Source of the DNA: Candidatus Campylobacter infans
Lineage (GTDB): Bacteria > Campylobacterota > Campylobacteria > Campylobacterales > Campylobacteraceae
Direction: 5' to 3'
Assembly (NCBI GenBank): GCA_009827235.1
Contig: SPMW01000028.1
Span: 1 to 21,207 of the forward strand
Length of the DNA stretch: 21,207 nucleotides
Under the pieces are notes generated by a model. That model had not been told where the DNA came from. It saw nothing but the letters and a program-made list of their open reading frames with translations, and did no database searches. Positions within the stretch are counted from its first letter, which is position 1. Each line of letters begins with the position of its first letter. The position numbers and the translations under genes are program-made. Positions 5,837 to 14,897 of the stretch are shown here, in pieces.

Positions 5837-8436
5837 AAGCTTTTAAGCTCAGATAGTATTTTTTCAAGCTTGGTTTTAGCATTGTTTAATCCTGTTTGAT
5901 TGGTTTGTAGCACTTCTTGGGGCGCATTTGCTACAAATTTTTCATTACCAAGCATATTTTCAAGTTTTAAAATTTCTTTTTCTAGCTTTATTTTTTGGCT
6001 TTGTAAGCGCGCGATAATAGGCGCTGTATCAATGCCACTAAGTGCTATAAAACTCTCTACATTTTGGCTTACATCGCGCACTGAGTCTGGCACATTTTGG
6101 CTTACAAATTCCACACTTTCGCATTTTGCAAGTGTGCTGATGTATTTGCTAGCCTGGCTTAGATTAGTGTCGCATTTGATGTAGGCCTTATTAATTTTTG
6201 CATTGCCTAAATCAATAGTGGCTTTTGCGCGGCGAATGCTAATAATTGCCTCAATCACCAAAGAAAATAATTTTTGGATTTTTTCATCGTGCTGGCTGGC
6301 TTGTGGATAGCGCGAAATCATTATAGAATCGCTGTTTTCTAAACTAGTCCCACTAAGTGCGTGGTATAAATGCTCGCTAATAAATGGCATAAAAGGATGA
6401 AGCAATTTCATACTTTCTTTAAAAATCGCCCCAAGCTCGCAAATCGCGTCTTTATCGGCCTTGCTTAGCTCTATGCCCCAATCACAAAATTCATTCCACA
6501 AAAATTTATAAATCTCACTAGCAGCGTCATTAAAGCGGTAATTATCAAGATTTGCGCGCACTTGCTTTATACAAGCATTTAAGCGCGTTAGCATATATTT
6601 GCCAAGATCTGTTTTTATCTCGCATTGGCTTAAATTTTGAAATTTCGTAGCGTTCATTAGTAAAAAATTGCTTGCGTTGTAAATTTTATTTGTAAAATTG
6701 CGTGAGAGTATCATTGCTTCATCATTTAAGCGCAAATCCCTACCTTGGACACAAAGCATAGTAAGCGTAAAGCGCAAAATATCGGCTGAATATTCATCAA
6801 TTTTGCTAAGTGGATCTATCACATTTGCGCTACTTTTGCTCATTTTTTTGCCATCTTTATCTTTGACAAGAGCGTGTAAATATACATCTTTAAAAGGAAT
6901 TTGATGCATGGCATTATCGCATTGAAACATCATTCTAGCCACCCAAAAAAAGAGTATATCAAAGCCTGTGATTAACATTGTATTTGGATAAAACTGCCCT
7001 AAATCGCCCTCAAACCATTTTTCATTTTTTAATGCCTCGCCATTGCCCCAGCCAAGAGTAGAAATAGGCCACAGCCCTGAGCTAAACCAAGTATCAAGCA
7101 CATCTGGGTCTTGCGTGAAGTTTTTAGTGCCACATTTTGGGCAAGCTGATGGCTTTTCTTGCTCATCGGCCCATTCATGCCCGCACTCACAATAAAACAC
7201 CGGAATTTGATGCCCCCACCATAGCTGGCGGCTTATACACCAATCTTTTAGCTCTCTCATCCAGGCATTAAAGCTATTTATCCAGTGCGGGGGATAAAAT
7301 TTTATTTCTCCCTCATTTGCTTTTTTGATGGCTTCATTTGCGATAGCTGCTTTTACAAACCATTGCTTAGAAATATACGGCTCTACAATATTTTTACAGC
7401 GATAGCAATACCCTACTTGGTTTTCATAATCTTCGATTTTTTCTACAAAACCTTGTTTTTGAAGTTCATTTACGATTTTTTCTCTTGCTTGCAAACGCTC
7501 TAAGCCAGCAAATTCGCCACAATGCTCGTTTAAAATTCCCTTTTCGTCAAAAATGGTGATAAATTCTAAATTATGACGCTTGCCTACTTCATAATCATTA
7601 ACATCGTGTGCTGGTGTTACTTTAACAGCACCTGTACCAAAGCTAGTATCCACATGGCAATCAGCGATTATTTTTATCTTGCGGTTTAATAAAGGCAAGT
7701 TTAGCTCACGCCCAATTAGCTTGGTATAACGCTCATCGCTTGGATTTACCATCACAGCAGTATCACCAAAATAAGTCTCAGGCCTAGTAGTAGCTACAAC
7801 CACGCATTTTTGCTCATCACCTGCTAAAAAATAACGCAAATAATAAAGCTTGCCTTTATTTACTTTATGCTCAACTTCTACATCGCTTAATGCGCCATCG
7901 TGCGTGCACCAATTTACCATATAATTACCACGAATGATTAAGCCTTGATTATATAAGCTTACAAAGGCCTTTCTTACGGCATTTTTTAGCCCATCATCCA
8001 TAGTAAAACGCGCCCTACTCCAAGCAGGCGTGATACCAAGTCTGCGCATTTGATGAAGTATGGTGCCACCACTTTTTTCTTTCCACTCCCAAATTTTTTT
8101 AACAAACTCATCACGCCCTAAGCTTTCTTTTTTAATGCCTTGTGCTAGAAGTTGCTTTTCTACTATATTTTGTGTGGCAATGCCTGCATGATCAAGCCCT
8201 GGCTGCCATAAAACGCGAAATCCATCCATTCTTTTATAACGCGTCATTATATCTTGTAGGGTAAAGGTGAGCGAATGCCCTATATGTAATACACCAGTAA
8301 CATTTGGCGGTGGCATCATAATGCAAAATGTTTTATTTTTTTCTTGTATGTTTTTGTTGCCATCTATCTCAAAATATCCGCGTTCTTCGCAAATTTTATA
8401 ATAATTTTGTTCTATTTGTTGTGCTTGATAAGCCAT
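5827..8436 (-). CDS. valS: Valyl-tRNA synthetase
   Basis: 869 aa, class Ia synthetase that charges tRNA-Val (a tRNA-Val gene lies 1.2 kb downstream). Seen: PPPNVTGVLHIGHS with HIGH at 51-54, the editing (CP1) domain with TTRPETYFGDTAV and GTGAVKVTPAHD, the specificity segment WCISRQLWWGHQIPVFYC, a zinc-type cluster pair (CECGHEW...CPKCG), and KMSKS at 531-535 (GKKMSKSSANVIDP). The C-terminal tail is a Lys/Glu/Leu coiled-coil arm that binds tRNA. Length is normal for ValS. ATG start with AAGGG upstream. A -10 TATAAT at 8468-8473 gives it its own promoter, although the asmA-like gene lies upstream on the same strand. Confidence 0.98.
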   Translation of the reverse strand: MAYQAQQIEQNYYKICEERGYFEIDGNKNIQEKNKTFCIMMPPPNVTGVLHIGHSLTFTLQDIMTRYKRMDGFRVLWQPGLDHAGIATQNIVEKQLLAQGIKKESLGRDEFVKKIWEWKEKSGGTILHQMRRLGITPAWSRARFTMDDGLKNAVRKAFVSLYNQGLIIRGNYMVNWCTHDGALSDVEVEHKVNKGKLYYLRYFLAGDEQKCVVVATTRPETYFGDTAVMVNPSDERYTKLIGRELNLPLLNRKIKIIADCHVDTSFGTGAVKVTPAHDVNDYEVGKRHNLEFITIFDEKGILNEHCGEFAGLERLQAREKIVNELQKQGFVEKIEDYENQVGYCYRCKNIVEPYISKQWFVKAAIANEAIKKANEGEIKFYPPHWINSFNAWMRELKDWCISRQLWWGHQIPVFYCECGHEWADEQEKPSACPKCGTKNFTQDPDVLDTWFSSGLWPISTLGWGNGEALKNEKWFEGDLGQFYPNTMLITGFDILFFWVARMMFQCDNAMHQIPFKDVYLHALVKDKDGKKMSKSSANVIDPLSKIDEYSADILRFTLTMLCVQGRDLRLNDEAMILSRNFTNKIYNASNFLLMNATKFQNLSQCEIKTDLGKYMLTRLNACIKQVRANLDNYRFNDAASEIYKFLWNEFCDWGIELSKADKDAICELGAIFKESMKLLHPFMPFISEHLYHALSGTSLENSDSIMISRYPQASQHDEKIQKLFSLVIEAIISIRRAKATIDLGNAKINKAYIKCDTNLSQASKYISTLAKCESVEFVSQNVPDSVRDVSQNVESFIALSGIDTAPIIARLQSQKIKLEKEILKLENMLGNEKFVANAPQEVLQTNQTGLNNAKTKLEKILSELKSLQK

Positions 8437-8467
8437 TATGCGCCCTTTTTTGTGAATAAAAGCTGGG

Positions 8468-8473
8468 ATTATA
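8468..8473 (-). promoter_or_regulatory. -10 box of valS promoter
   Basis: Minus strand reads GGCTATAATCCC: a perfect TATAAT in the GCTANAAT context, 31 nt before the valS ATG. Confidence 0.6.
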
Positions 8474-8546
8474 GCCTAGTTTTGTTTAAAATTTGGCTCA
8501 AATTTATAGTATTTGCTGTGGTTGATTTTTTAAATATTTAGCGAAG

Positions 8547-8572
8547 ATGCCATTAAATTAACTTAATGGCAT
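8547..8572 (-). terminator. Hairpin after the asmA-like gene
   Basis: Inverted repeat ATGCCATTAA (8547-8556) and TTAATGGCAT (8563-8572) with a 6-nt loop, 44-69 nt after the stop of the asmA-like gene and before the valS promoter. No adjacent T-run on the minus strand, so termination may be weak. Confidence 0.45.
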
Positions 8573-8615
8573 AAAATTTCGTGGTTAAAGCGCACTACTT
8601 TAAGCGCGCCAAATT

Positions 8616-11135
8616 TTAAAACAAGCCCTTTAAATCATTTAAAATTTGCTTTGTGTTTTCTCTTTTTTCATCGTTTTTTATTAGTTTATCAAAGGCTTTA
8701 TTTATAACTTTTTCTTGTAGATAATCTGATTTTACATTGTATTTTGGTTTATCTGTCGTGCCTGTGATATTTATGCTTAGATCGGTTTTTTCAAAATTTG
8801 CTTTTAGTGGTATGTTTAGTGTTTTAGTGGCTGAATTGATCGTGCCTTTTTCTATGCTGATATTAGATTTTGGCGAGCTGATTTTAGCATTTAGTGTGAT
8901 ATAATTTTTATTTATCGTGCCATAAACCTTGCCGTTTTCATAAACTTCATTTGTAATATCGCGCTTAAATACCGCATTTATCAGCTGTGTAAGCCCATTT
9001 TGTGCTAATTTACCCTCTAAAACATCAGCATCAAACTCACCAACGGCATTTTTTAAATTATATTTAAAATTTGTATTTGCTAAGCCAAGATAAAATTTAT
9101 CATAACCCAAAGCGCTTAAAATATTTTCTATTTTAACCTTTTGCATGCTTGCATTAAGTGTGTCGTTAGCGTAATTGGCGCTAGTTTGTGAGCCAAAAAT
9201 ATCGCTATTTATTTTAGCATTTAGCGCGCCATTTACCATAGAAACTTTACCATTTGCATTTAGCGGAGCATTTATGCTAGCACCGCTTAAAAAAGCAAGA
9301 TTTGCTAAGTTTGCCACACTAGCTTTAAAGTCCGCATTTAAGGCGTTTTGTTTAAGATCATAAATGCCATTTAGCTCATCAAGTTTAGCCAAATCGCTAT
9401 TAAATAAGGCATTAAATTTTGCTAGGGAATCTTTAAAGCTTACCTTTGCGTTTAGATTAAATTTTGAGTTTTGCGGAAATTTTACATCTAGCATTTTGCT
9501 TAGATTTGGCGCGTTAAATACGGCATTATTTAGGCTTATTTGGCCTTGTCCGTTTAGCTTGGTGATATCTAGGCTAGAAAGATTAATATTAGCATTTAAT
9601 GATCCGCTAAATAACTCATCTTGTGCGATAATTGCAAACACATTGCCAGCTTGGATATTATTGATATTAGCTTGTAAAGATTGATTATTAAGCGTTGCGT
9701 TTATGTTGCCACCAAGCCCGTTTATATCGATATTTGCCTTAGCGATGGCATTATTTTTAAAATTTGTGTTAGCTTTTATATAAGCGCTTGTTTTTGCCTT
9801 AGAGCCAAAAATTAGCCCTAAATTTGGGATATTAGCGTTAAAATCAGCATCGCCACTAGCAGTATTTAGCTCATATTTTGCGCTTAGTTTAGCCATTTTA
9901 AGAGCTGGTGAATCAAGCAAAGCATCAAGATTTAAAACGCCACTAAGCACGCTAATTTTAGTATCGCCCGTAAAAATAATATTGCTTTTTAAATCGCTAT
10001 TTAAAATTTTATTCATTTGTTTGTAATCAAGCTCGCCTTTTGAAAATTTTAAACTCGCATTGCCGTTTGCGTTTTGTGGATTATTAAGCCCTGTGATTTT
10101 AGCAAAGCCGTTTATTTGGCTTTTTGCAAGTGGTGGCAAGCTAGCTAAGCTTAGCGCCTCGGCTAATTTAATATCTTTTATTTGAGCGTTTAATTCTCCA
10201 TTTACTAATTTTGCCATAATATTACCGCCTAAGCCATTGATTTGCGCATCCAAAAATTGCATTTTATTATTTTTAATTTGCGTGTTTAGGGCGATTTTCA
10301 CGCTGCCATTAAGCTTTTGAGAAATCAATGGCTCTAAGTTTGCTAGATTTGCTATATCAAGATTAAAATCAGTGTTTAATTCATTTGTTTTTAGGTTATA
10401 GCTTGTTTTTTGAGCGTTTGCGTTTGCTAGGCTTGTATTTAGCGTGGTAATTGCGGTTAGAATGCTGTTATTTACGCTTATATCGCTATTTAAATTAGCA
10501 TTAAAATTTTTTGGTAGCTTTATGCCATAATCTTTATTTATCAGGGCGTTATCGGCGCTAATTTTTGGCGCGTTGATATTTGCAAAGCCAAATTGTGTGC
10601 CATTTTTTAAGGCTACATCGGCTGTAATACTAGCAAACCCGCGCAAATACGGCTTTTTAAGAGCTATTAGGCTAAGTTGTGCAAGATCTAAATTTCTAGC
10701 ATCTAATTTTAATTCAAGCGGATTAAAATCCACAATGCGCACTGCATAACGAAGCTTTGAGCCAGCCAAATTTCCACTGCCATTTGCTAAAATATTTTCA
10801 AAACTGCCTTTTACATCGCCTGCTATGTTAAGGTTTAATGGCATTGACGAAAATGAATTAGCATAAATTTTATATTTTAAATCTAAATTTTTATCCAAAA
10901 TGCTATATTTGCCACTTGTGCTAATGCTTAGCTCGCCGTTTATGGTAGAGCTGATTTTTAAATTATTAAAACCAAGCTTAAACTCATTTAATTTAAAAGG
11001 CATAGCGATTTTTTCGCTCACAAAAGCTTCTATTCTTGGAGCCAATATCGCATTGCCTAAGCTTGTAAAAATCAGCGTATAAATCATACCGCAAATAACA
11101 AGCAAAACGCCAAAAATCCACGCTAAAATTTTCAT
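8616..11135 (-). CDS. Large AsmA/TamB-like envelope protein
   Basis: 839 aa. A single N-terminal membrane anchor (about residues 4-27, ILAWIFGVLLVICGMIYTL) is followed by a long Asn/Ala/Leu-rich beta-strand repeat region with no Cys, as in AsmA/TamB/YhdP-type proteins that span the periplasm and are linked to lipid movement or outer-membrane biogenesis. Two longer modules are visible: each starts with INGLGGNI (near residues 297 and 469), continues A-L-N-L-A-I-I, and reaches another NG segment about 60-70 aa later. The end (DLSINITGTTDKPKYNVKSD, then a Lys-rich amphipathic helix) is typical of the C-terminus of this group. I recall C. jejuni Cj0776c as a periplasmic protein beside valS, which fits. 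ATG start with AAGGA upstream; -10 box at 11165-11170. Family moderately sure; exact role unknown. Confidence 0.75.
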   Translation of the reverse strand: MKILAWIFGVLLVICGMIYTLIFTSLGNAILAPRIEAFVSEKIAMPFKLNEFKLGFNNLKISSTINGELSISTSGKYSILDKNLDLKYKIYANSFSSMPLNLNIAGDVKGSFENILANGSGNLAGSKLRYAVRIVDFNPLELKLDARNLDLAQLSLIALKKPYLRGFASITADVALKNGTQFGFANINAPKISADNALINKDYGIKLPKNFNANLNSDISVNNSILTAITTLNTSLANANAQKTSYNLKTNELNTDFNLDIANLANLEPLISQKLNGSVKIALNTQIKNNKMQFLDAQINGLGGNIMAKLVNGELNAQIKDIKLAEALSLASLPPLAKSQINGFAKITGLNNPQNANGNASLKFSKGELDYKQMNKILNSDLKSNIIFTGDTKISVLSGVLNLDALLDSPALKMAKLSAKYELNTASGDADFNANIPNLGLIFGSKAKTSAYIKANTNFKNNAIAKANIDINGLGGNINATLNNQSLQANINNIQAGNVFAIIAQDELFSGSLNANINLSSLDITKLNGQGQISLNNAVFNAPNLSKMLDVKFPQNSKFNLNAKVSFKDSLAKFNALFNSDLAKLDELNGIYDLKQNALNADFKASVANLANLAFLSGASINAPLNANGKVSMVNGALNAKINSDIFGSQTSANYANDTLNASMQKVKIENILSALGYDKFYLGLANTNFKYNLKNAVGEFDADVLEGKLAQNGLTQLINAVFKRDITNEVYENGKVYGTINKNYITLNAKISSPKSNISIEKGTINSATKTLNIPLKANFEKTDLSINITGTTDKPKYNVKSDYLQEKVINKAFDKLIKNDEKRENTKQILNDLKGLF

Positions 11136-11164
11136 TTTCTAATCCTTGTTTGAAAAATCTCGGC

Positions 11165-11170
11165 ATTATA
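11165..11170 (-). promoter_or_regulatory. -10 box of the asmA-like gene
   Basis: Minus strand reads GGCTTATAATGCCG, a perfect TATAAT 29 nt before the ATG at 11135. Confidence 0.6.
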
Positions 11171-11226
11171 AGCCAAAATTCCAAATAATTAGAAAATTTA
11201 TTAAAATTTGTGATTTTGTTGCTTTT

Positions 11227-11250
11227 ATAAGCTAGCGCTTATGCTACAAT
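11227..11250 (+). promoter_or_regulatory. Promoter of the thioredoxin gene with a hairpin abutting the -10
   Basis: The -10 is TACAAT (11245-11250) in the context GCTACAATTTCGCC. Just upstream ATAAGC-TAGC-GCTTAT (11227-11242) is a 6-bp inverted repeat in the -10/-35 spacer. It could be an operator or chance. Confidence 0.5.
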
Positions 11251-11278
11251 TTCGCCACTTAAATCAAAAGGAGAAAAA

Positions 11279-11590
11279 ATGGAGCATTTAAATGTAAGCA
11301 ATTTTGATGCAAAAATTGCTAATGGAGCCAGCTTGGTAGCTTTTGGTGCGCCTTGGTGTAAAGATTGTGCCGTAGCCAAACCCTTGCTTGAAAAACTAGC
11401 CAGAGAATTTGGCGATAAAATCAACTTTTATGGCGTAAATTTTGACACAGAAGAAAGCCTAAAAGATAAATTAAATATCCGCCGAATTCCTACTATTATT
11501 TTTTATAAAGACGGCAAAGAAGTTGGCGAGCGTTTAGTAGAGCCAAATAATTATGAAAAAATCAAAAGTGCCGCAAGCGTGCTTTTATGA
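11279..11590 (+). CDS. Cytoplasmic thioredoxin-like protein with a WCKDC active site
   Basis: 103 aa, a bare thioredoxin fold without signal peptide or membrane helix, so probably cytoplasmic. Seen: active site GAPWCKDC (Cys27 and Cys30) and the cis-proline in RRIPT (Pro71), followed by FYKDGKEVGE. The redox pair KD between the cysteines differs from the GP of classical thioredoxin, which usually shifts the potential or partner set, so this may be a second dedicated thioredoxin and not the general TrxA. ATG start with AAAGGAGA about 6 nt upstream, a strong ribosome-binding site. It has its own promoter and a hairpin after the stop, so it appears monocistronic. Partner unknown. Confidence 0.88.
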   Translation: MEHLNVSNFDAKIANGASLVAFGAPWCKDCAVAKPLLEKLAREFGDKINFYGVNFDTEESLKDKLNIRRIPTIIFYKDGKEVGERLVEPNNYEKIKSAASVLL

Positions 11591-11597
11591 TCCTTTC

Positions 11598-11624
11598 GTG
11601 CGGTTTTGTTAAAAAAAATCGCAC
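11598..11624 (+). terminator. Hairpin after the thioredoxin gene
   Basis: GTGCGGTTTT pairs with AAAATCGCAC (one G-U) around a 7-nt loop, starting 7 nt after the stop. Stem is good, but no clear T-run follows. Confidence 0.55.
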
Positions 11625-11680
11625 ACAAAATTTCAAAATAAATTTTATAAATTTTAAACATTTTTAAAGCATAAAAGGGC

Positions 11681-11686
11681 TAGAAT
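11681..11686 (+). promoter_or_regulatory. -10 box of ffh promoter
   Basis: GGGCTAGAATTGCGCC: extended -10 GCTAGAAT followed by a CGCC block, 32 nt before the TTG start. Confidence 0.55.
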
Positions 11687-11718
11687 TGCGCCTTTTATTC
11701 TAAAATTAAGGTTAAATA

Positions 11719-13056
11719 TTGTTTGAGTTTATCGGTGAATCGCTAAAATCAGCTGTTAATAAATTAAAATTTATTGATGATGAAAAAGCCCTAAAAAACG
11801 CGCTTGAAACGCTAAAAAAGGCTTTATTAAAAGCTGATGTTTATCATAAGGTAGTAAAAGAAATCCTAAGCGCGGTAGAAGCTGATATGAAAGCTGGTCA
11901 AATCGGCCAAAAGCAATTTTTAGACAGCATTAAAAAAAATCTAATCTCTATTTTAAATGCGCCAAATTCAAGCTCGGCTTTTATTTTCTCACCTAAGCCT
12001 CCAACGGTGGTGCTAATGTGTGGCTTACAAGGTGGCGGTAAAACGACAAGCACGGCTAAGTTAGCAAATTATCTAAAAACGCGTGGCAAAAAGGTGCTAG
12101 TTGCAGCTTGCGACTTACAAAGACTAGCGGCCGTTACGCAATTAGAACAATTATGCCAAGCAAATGAGCTAGATTTTTTCAGCATTGATGGTGAAAATAA
12201 AGCAATAAATGTAGCAAAAGCTGCGCTAGCTAAGGCAAGTAGCGAATTTTATGATGTGCTTTTAATAGATAGTGCTGGTCGCTTAGCAATAGATAATGAT
12301 TTAATGAATGAATTAAAAGATATAAAAGCTGCCATAAATCCTAGCGAGATATTTTATATAGCAGATGCGATGAGCGGGCAAGATGGCGTTAAAACGGCGA
12401 TTAGTTTTAATGAAACGCTAGGTTTAACAGGCGTAATTTTGACAAAATTTGACGCTGATACAAAAGGCGGAATTGCTTTTGGTATAGCTAAGCAAGTAGG
12501 TGTGGCGCTTCGCTTTATAGGTATGGGAGAAAAAATAGCCGATATCGAGCAGTTTGTGCCTGATCGAATTGTTGGGCGCATTATGGGCGAGGGAGATTTG
12601 GCTACTTTGGCTGAAAAAGCTGCTGCTGTGATTGATAATAAAACCGCCAAAGAAGTAGCCAAAAAACTCAAAAAAGGCGATTTTAATTTTAATGATTTTT
12701 TAAATCAGCTTGAAAGTGTGAAAAAATTAGGCAATATCCAAAATGTCTTAGGTATGATCCCGGGCATGCAAACTATGGCATCTAAAATCAAAGATGTGGA
12801 TTTAGAAAATAATAACGATATAAAATATATCCGCGCGATGATAGCCTCAATGACACCAAAAGAGCGCGAAAATCCAAGCTTATTAAATAATACCAGAAAA
12901 CGCCGAATCGCCTTGGGCGCTGGCTTAGAGCAAATGCAAGTAAATCGCTTTTTAAAGCAGTTTGAAAATGCAGCCAAAATCGCTAAAAAATTTACAAGCA
13001 AAGGTGGCATGCAAAATTTAATGAGTATGATGAATCAAGCAAGATTGCCTAAATAA
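11719..13056 (+). CDS. ffh: Signal recognition particle GTPase Ffh, TTG start
   Basis: 445 aa. Ffh binds 4.5S RNA and hands signal-anchor proteins to FtsY at the membrane. N-terminal helical N domain (1-95), GTPase G domain with P-loop GLQGGGKTT (102-110), DLQRLAAVTQLEQL (132-145), G3 DSAGR (184-188; most Ffh have DTAGR) and G4 TKFD (242-245; usually TKLD), then the methionine-rich M domain from about 295 with RRIALGAG and a short tail GGMQNLMSMMNQARLPK. The TTG at 11719 is preceded by AAGG at the right distance and gives the standard first residues FEFIGESLKSAV; no ATG is near. Upstream of the translation operon but separated by a hairpin and 123 nt. Length normal. Confidence 0.97.
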   Translation: MFEFIGESLKSAVNKLKFIDDEKALKNALETLKKALLKADVYHKVVKEILSAVEADMKAGQIGQKQFLDSIKKNLISILNAPNSSSAFIFSPKPPTVVLMCGLQGGGKTTSTAKLANYLKTRGKKVLVAACDLQRLAAVTQLEQLCQANELDFFSIDGENKAINVAKAALAKASSEFYDVLLIDSAGRLAIDNDLMNELKDIKAAINPSEIFYIADAMSGQDGVKTAISFNETLGLTGVILTKFDADTKGGIAFGIAKQVGVALRFIGMGEKIADIEQFVPDRIVGRIMGEGDLATLAEKAAAVIDNKTAKEVAKKLKKGDFNFNDFLNQLESVKKLGNIQNVLGMIPGMQTMASKIKDVDLENNNDIKYIRAMIASMTPKERENPSLLNNTRKRRIALGAGLEQMQVNRFLKQFENAAKIAKKFTSKGGMQNLMSMMNQARLPK

Positions 13057-13080
13057 TCTTGCGTTATTAAAATTTAGAGC

Positions 13081-13105
13081 AAATTTTAAGTTTAGCTTAA
13101 AATTT
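13081..13105 (+). terminator. Candidate terminator of ffh
   Basis: A 10-bp perfect stem, AAATTTTAAG / CTTAAAATTT, with a 5-nt loop (TTTAG), 25 nt after the ffh stop. The stem is all but AT-only and the following T-run is short. Confidence 0.45.
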
Positions 13106-13142
13106 TAATCCTTAAATTTTAGTATTTATCTAAGCTAATTTT

Positions 13143-13157
13143 GTTAGTTTAGCTAAC
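13143..13157 (+). promoter_or_regulatory. Small hairpin in the rpsP upstream region
   Basis: GTTAG-TTTAG-CTAAC, a 5-bp stem 12 nt before the AAGGAG ribosome-binding site (13169-13174) of rpsP. It could be a leader structure or chance. I could not place a convincing -10 for this operon. Confidence 0.25.
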
Positions 13158-13179
13158 TACTTAAAAACAAGGAGAAAAT

Positions 13180-13407
13180 ATGGCAACAGTAGTAAGATTA
13201 ACTCGCATGGGACGCAAAAAAAGCCCATTTTATCGCATAGTAGTAACAGATAGTCGCAAACGCCGCGATAGTGGCTGGATTGAAAGCATAGGATATTATA
13301 ATCCTATGGTTGAACCTGAGGTTGTAAAATTTGATGCAAATAGATTAGATTACTGGAAAAGTGTAGGCGCAAAACTAAGCGACCGTGTAGCTCGTATAAC
13401 AAAATGA
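13180..13407 (+). CDS. rpsP: 30S ribosomal protein bS16
   Basis: 75 aa, a short but normal bS16 for this group: [38 protein letters not shown] and [14 protein letters not shown] are the conserved blocks. bS16 binds 16S rRNA and is needed for 30S assembly. First gene of a five-gene translation operon, with an ideal AAGGAG ribosome-binding site 6 nt before the ATG. Its TGA is inside the ATGA that starts khpA, so the two are translationally coupled. Confidence 0.97.
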   Translation: MATVVRLTRMGRKKSPFYRIVVTDSRKRRDSGWIESIGYYNPMVEPEVVKFDANRLDYWKSVGAKLSDRVARITK

Positions 13408-13649
13408 TAGAAAAATTTGTAGAAGAATACGCCAAACTAATATCATCAAAGCCTGAATTAGTAAGCGTAAGTCGCGTAAATGTGAGCGAAAATTTTGATG
13501 AAATTATCGTGCGCACAGATAAATGCGACACTGGTAGGCTAATAGGCAAAGACGGCAAAATGATAAATGCCCTTAAAACCGTTATTTCTGGCTATAAAGC
13601 CAAAGAGCCTACAAACTATAAAATCACAGTAAAAGCCATAGATGAATGA
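13404..13649 (+). CDS. khpA: KhpA-type KH-domain RNA-binding protein
   Basis: 81 aa, a single type II KH domain with the RNA-binding GKDG loop in [17 protein letters not shown] (about 50-66). KhpA proteins are small global RNA chaperones that in several bacteria pair with KhpB; the position between rpsP and rimM is the conserved one. Starts in a 4-nt ATGA overlap with rpsP and ends in an 8-nt ATGAATGA overlap with rimM. Acts in the cytoplasm; targets unknown. Confidence 0.92.
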   Translation: MIEKFVEEYAKLISSKPELVSVSRVNVSENFDEIIVRTDKCDTGRLIGKDGKMINALKTVISGYKAKEPTNYKITVKAIDE

Positions 13650-14202
13650 GCTTTTAAGCGTAGCTAAGCTTGGGCGTGTGGTTGGGCTAAAAGGTGCGCT
13701 AAAACTACACAATCTAAGCGATTTTAAAGAGCAGTTTAAAAAAGGTGCTTGCTTTTTAGCTTGTTTTGATGGGGCTTTTAGCAAAACTGATGATGCCTCT
13801 TTAAAAGAACTTTGCATAAAAAGCTTTGATAGTAAAACTAATTTAGTAATATTTGAAGGCTATGAAAGCAAAGAACTTGCTGCTAATTTAGTAAATATTA
13901 CACTAAAACGCTCCCTAGATGATACCAGAAAGCACTGCAAACTAAAAAATGGCGAGTTTTTTTACTTTGATATTTTAGGTTGCGTGCTTAGCCAAGACTC
14001 TCAAATTTTAGGCATTGTAGATGATATAATGCAAACAGGTGCTGGGTTTTTGTTTTTATTAAAAACTGATGAAAGCTTGATAAATCAAGGCTTGGCAAAA
14101 GAATTTTACATACCATATAATGATCATTTTATTATCAAAATAGATATAAAAAATAAACAAATCACAGCTAAAAACAGCCTTGAAATTTTACAAAATTCAT
14201 GA
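13642..14202 (+). CDS. rimM: 16S rRNA processing / 30S maturation factor RimM
   Basis: 186 aa. N-terminal barrel starts [20 protein letters not shown], with the family signature G-(K/R)-x-x-x-x-x-G-L-K-G. The C-terminal PRC barrel has FYFDILGCVL, GIVDDIMQTGAGFLFLL and a final FYIPYNDHFIIKID. RimM binds S19 and assists maturation of the 30S head. Placed between khpA and trmD as in most bacteria and overlapping trmD by ATGA. Divergent in sequence, as usual for RimM in this group. Confidence 0.94.
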   Translation: MNELLSVAKLGRVVGLKGALKLHNLSDFKEQFKKGACFLACFDGAFSKTDDASLKELCIKSFDSKTNLVIFEGYESKELAANLVNITLKRSLDDTRKHCKLKNGEFFYFDILGCVLSQDSQILGIVDDIMQTGAGFLFLLKTDESLINQGLAKEFYIPYNDHFIIKIDIKNKQITAKNSLEILQNS

Positions 14203-14897
14203 AATTTACCTTTTTAACGCTTTTTCCTAATCTAATAACGCCCTATTTTAGCGATTCAATTATGGCGCGTGCTTTAAAGGCCGGCAAATTCAGCATTGAA
14301 TGCGTAAATCCACGCGATTTTAGCACTGATAAACACAAAAAAGTAGATGATTATATGGCAGGTGGCACGCCAGGGCTTTTAATGCGCGCTAGTCCCATAA
14401 TAACGGCATTACAAAGCATAAAACCAGGACACATCATAGCTCTTAGTCCAGCTGGCAAAAAGTTTAATTCAAACGATGCCAAAAGGCTAGCCAAAAAAAA
14501 TCATCTAATCTTTATATGCGGACGCTATGAAGGCATAGATGAAAGGGTTATTGAGCTTGCGGTAAATGAAGTTTTTTGCGTGGGGGATTTTGTTTTAAGT
14601 GGTGGCGAGCTTGGCGCGCTTTGTTTAAGCGATGCGATCGCAAGGCAAATTGATGGCGTCTTGGGCAACGCTGCTTCGCTTGAAGTAGAAAGTTTTGAAA
14701 ATGATGTATTAGAGGCGCCAAGCTTTACTAAGCCAAATGTTTATGAAAATTCTAGCGTAATTTCAGCTTATTTAAAGGGTAACCACGATAAAATCCGCAC
14801 TTTAAAATTCAAAATGGCACTTTGTAAGACGCAGTTTTTTCGCCCTGATTTATACGCAAAAATCTCCCAAAATGCCAAAGATAAGGACACAAAATGA
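14199..14897 (+). CDS. trmD: tRNA (guanine37-N1)-methyltransferase TrmD
   Basis: 232 aa SPOUT methyltransferase that puts m1G at position 37, preventing +1 frameshifts. Seen: start [28 protein letters not shown] (usually DDxPYGGGxGMVM, slightly divergent), [15 protein letters not shown], and the trefoil-knot SAM loop [13 protein letters not shown]. The C-terminal helical domain after SFTKP is somewhat short. Both ends overlap neighbours by ATGA. Confidence 0.97.
   Translation: MKFTFLTLFPNLITPYFSDSIMARALKAGKFSIECVNPRDFSTDKHKKVDDYMAGGTPGLLMRASPIITALQSIKPGHIIALSPAGKKFNSNDAKRLAKKNHLIFICGRYEGIDERVIELAVNEVFCVGDFVLSGGELGALCLSDAIARQIDGVLGNAASLEVESFENDVLEAPSFTKPNVYENSSVISAYLKGNHDKIRTLKFKMALCKTQFFRPDLYAKISQNAKDKDTK

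Noticed and set aside
12354..13010. Minus-strand ORFs inside ffh
   Set aside because: Antisense shadows of a conserved gene, rich in Ser/Ile/Phe as expected for reverse frames.
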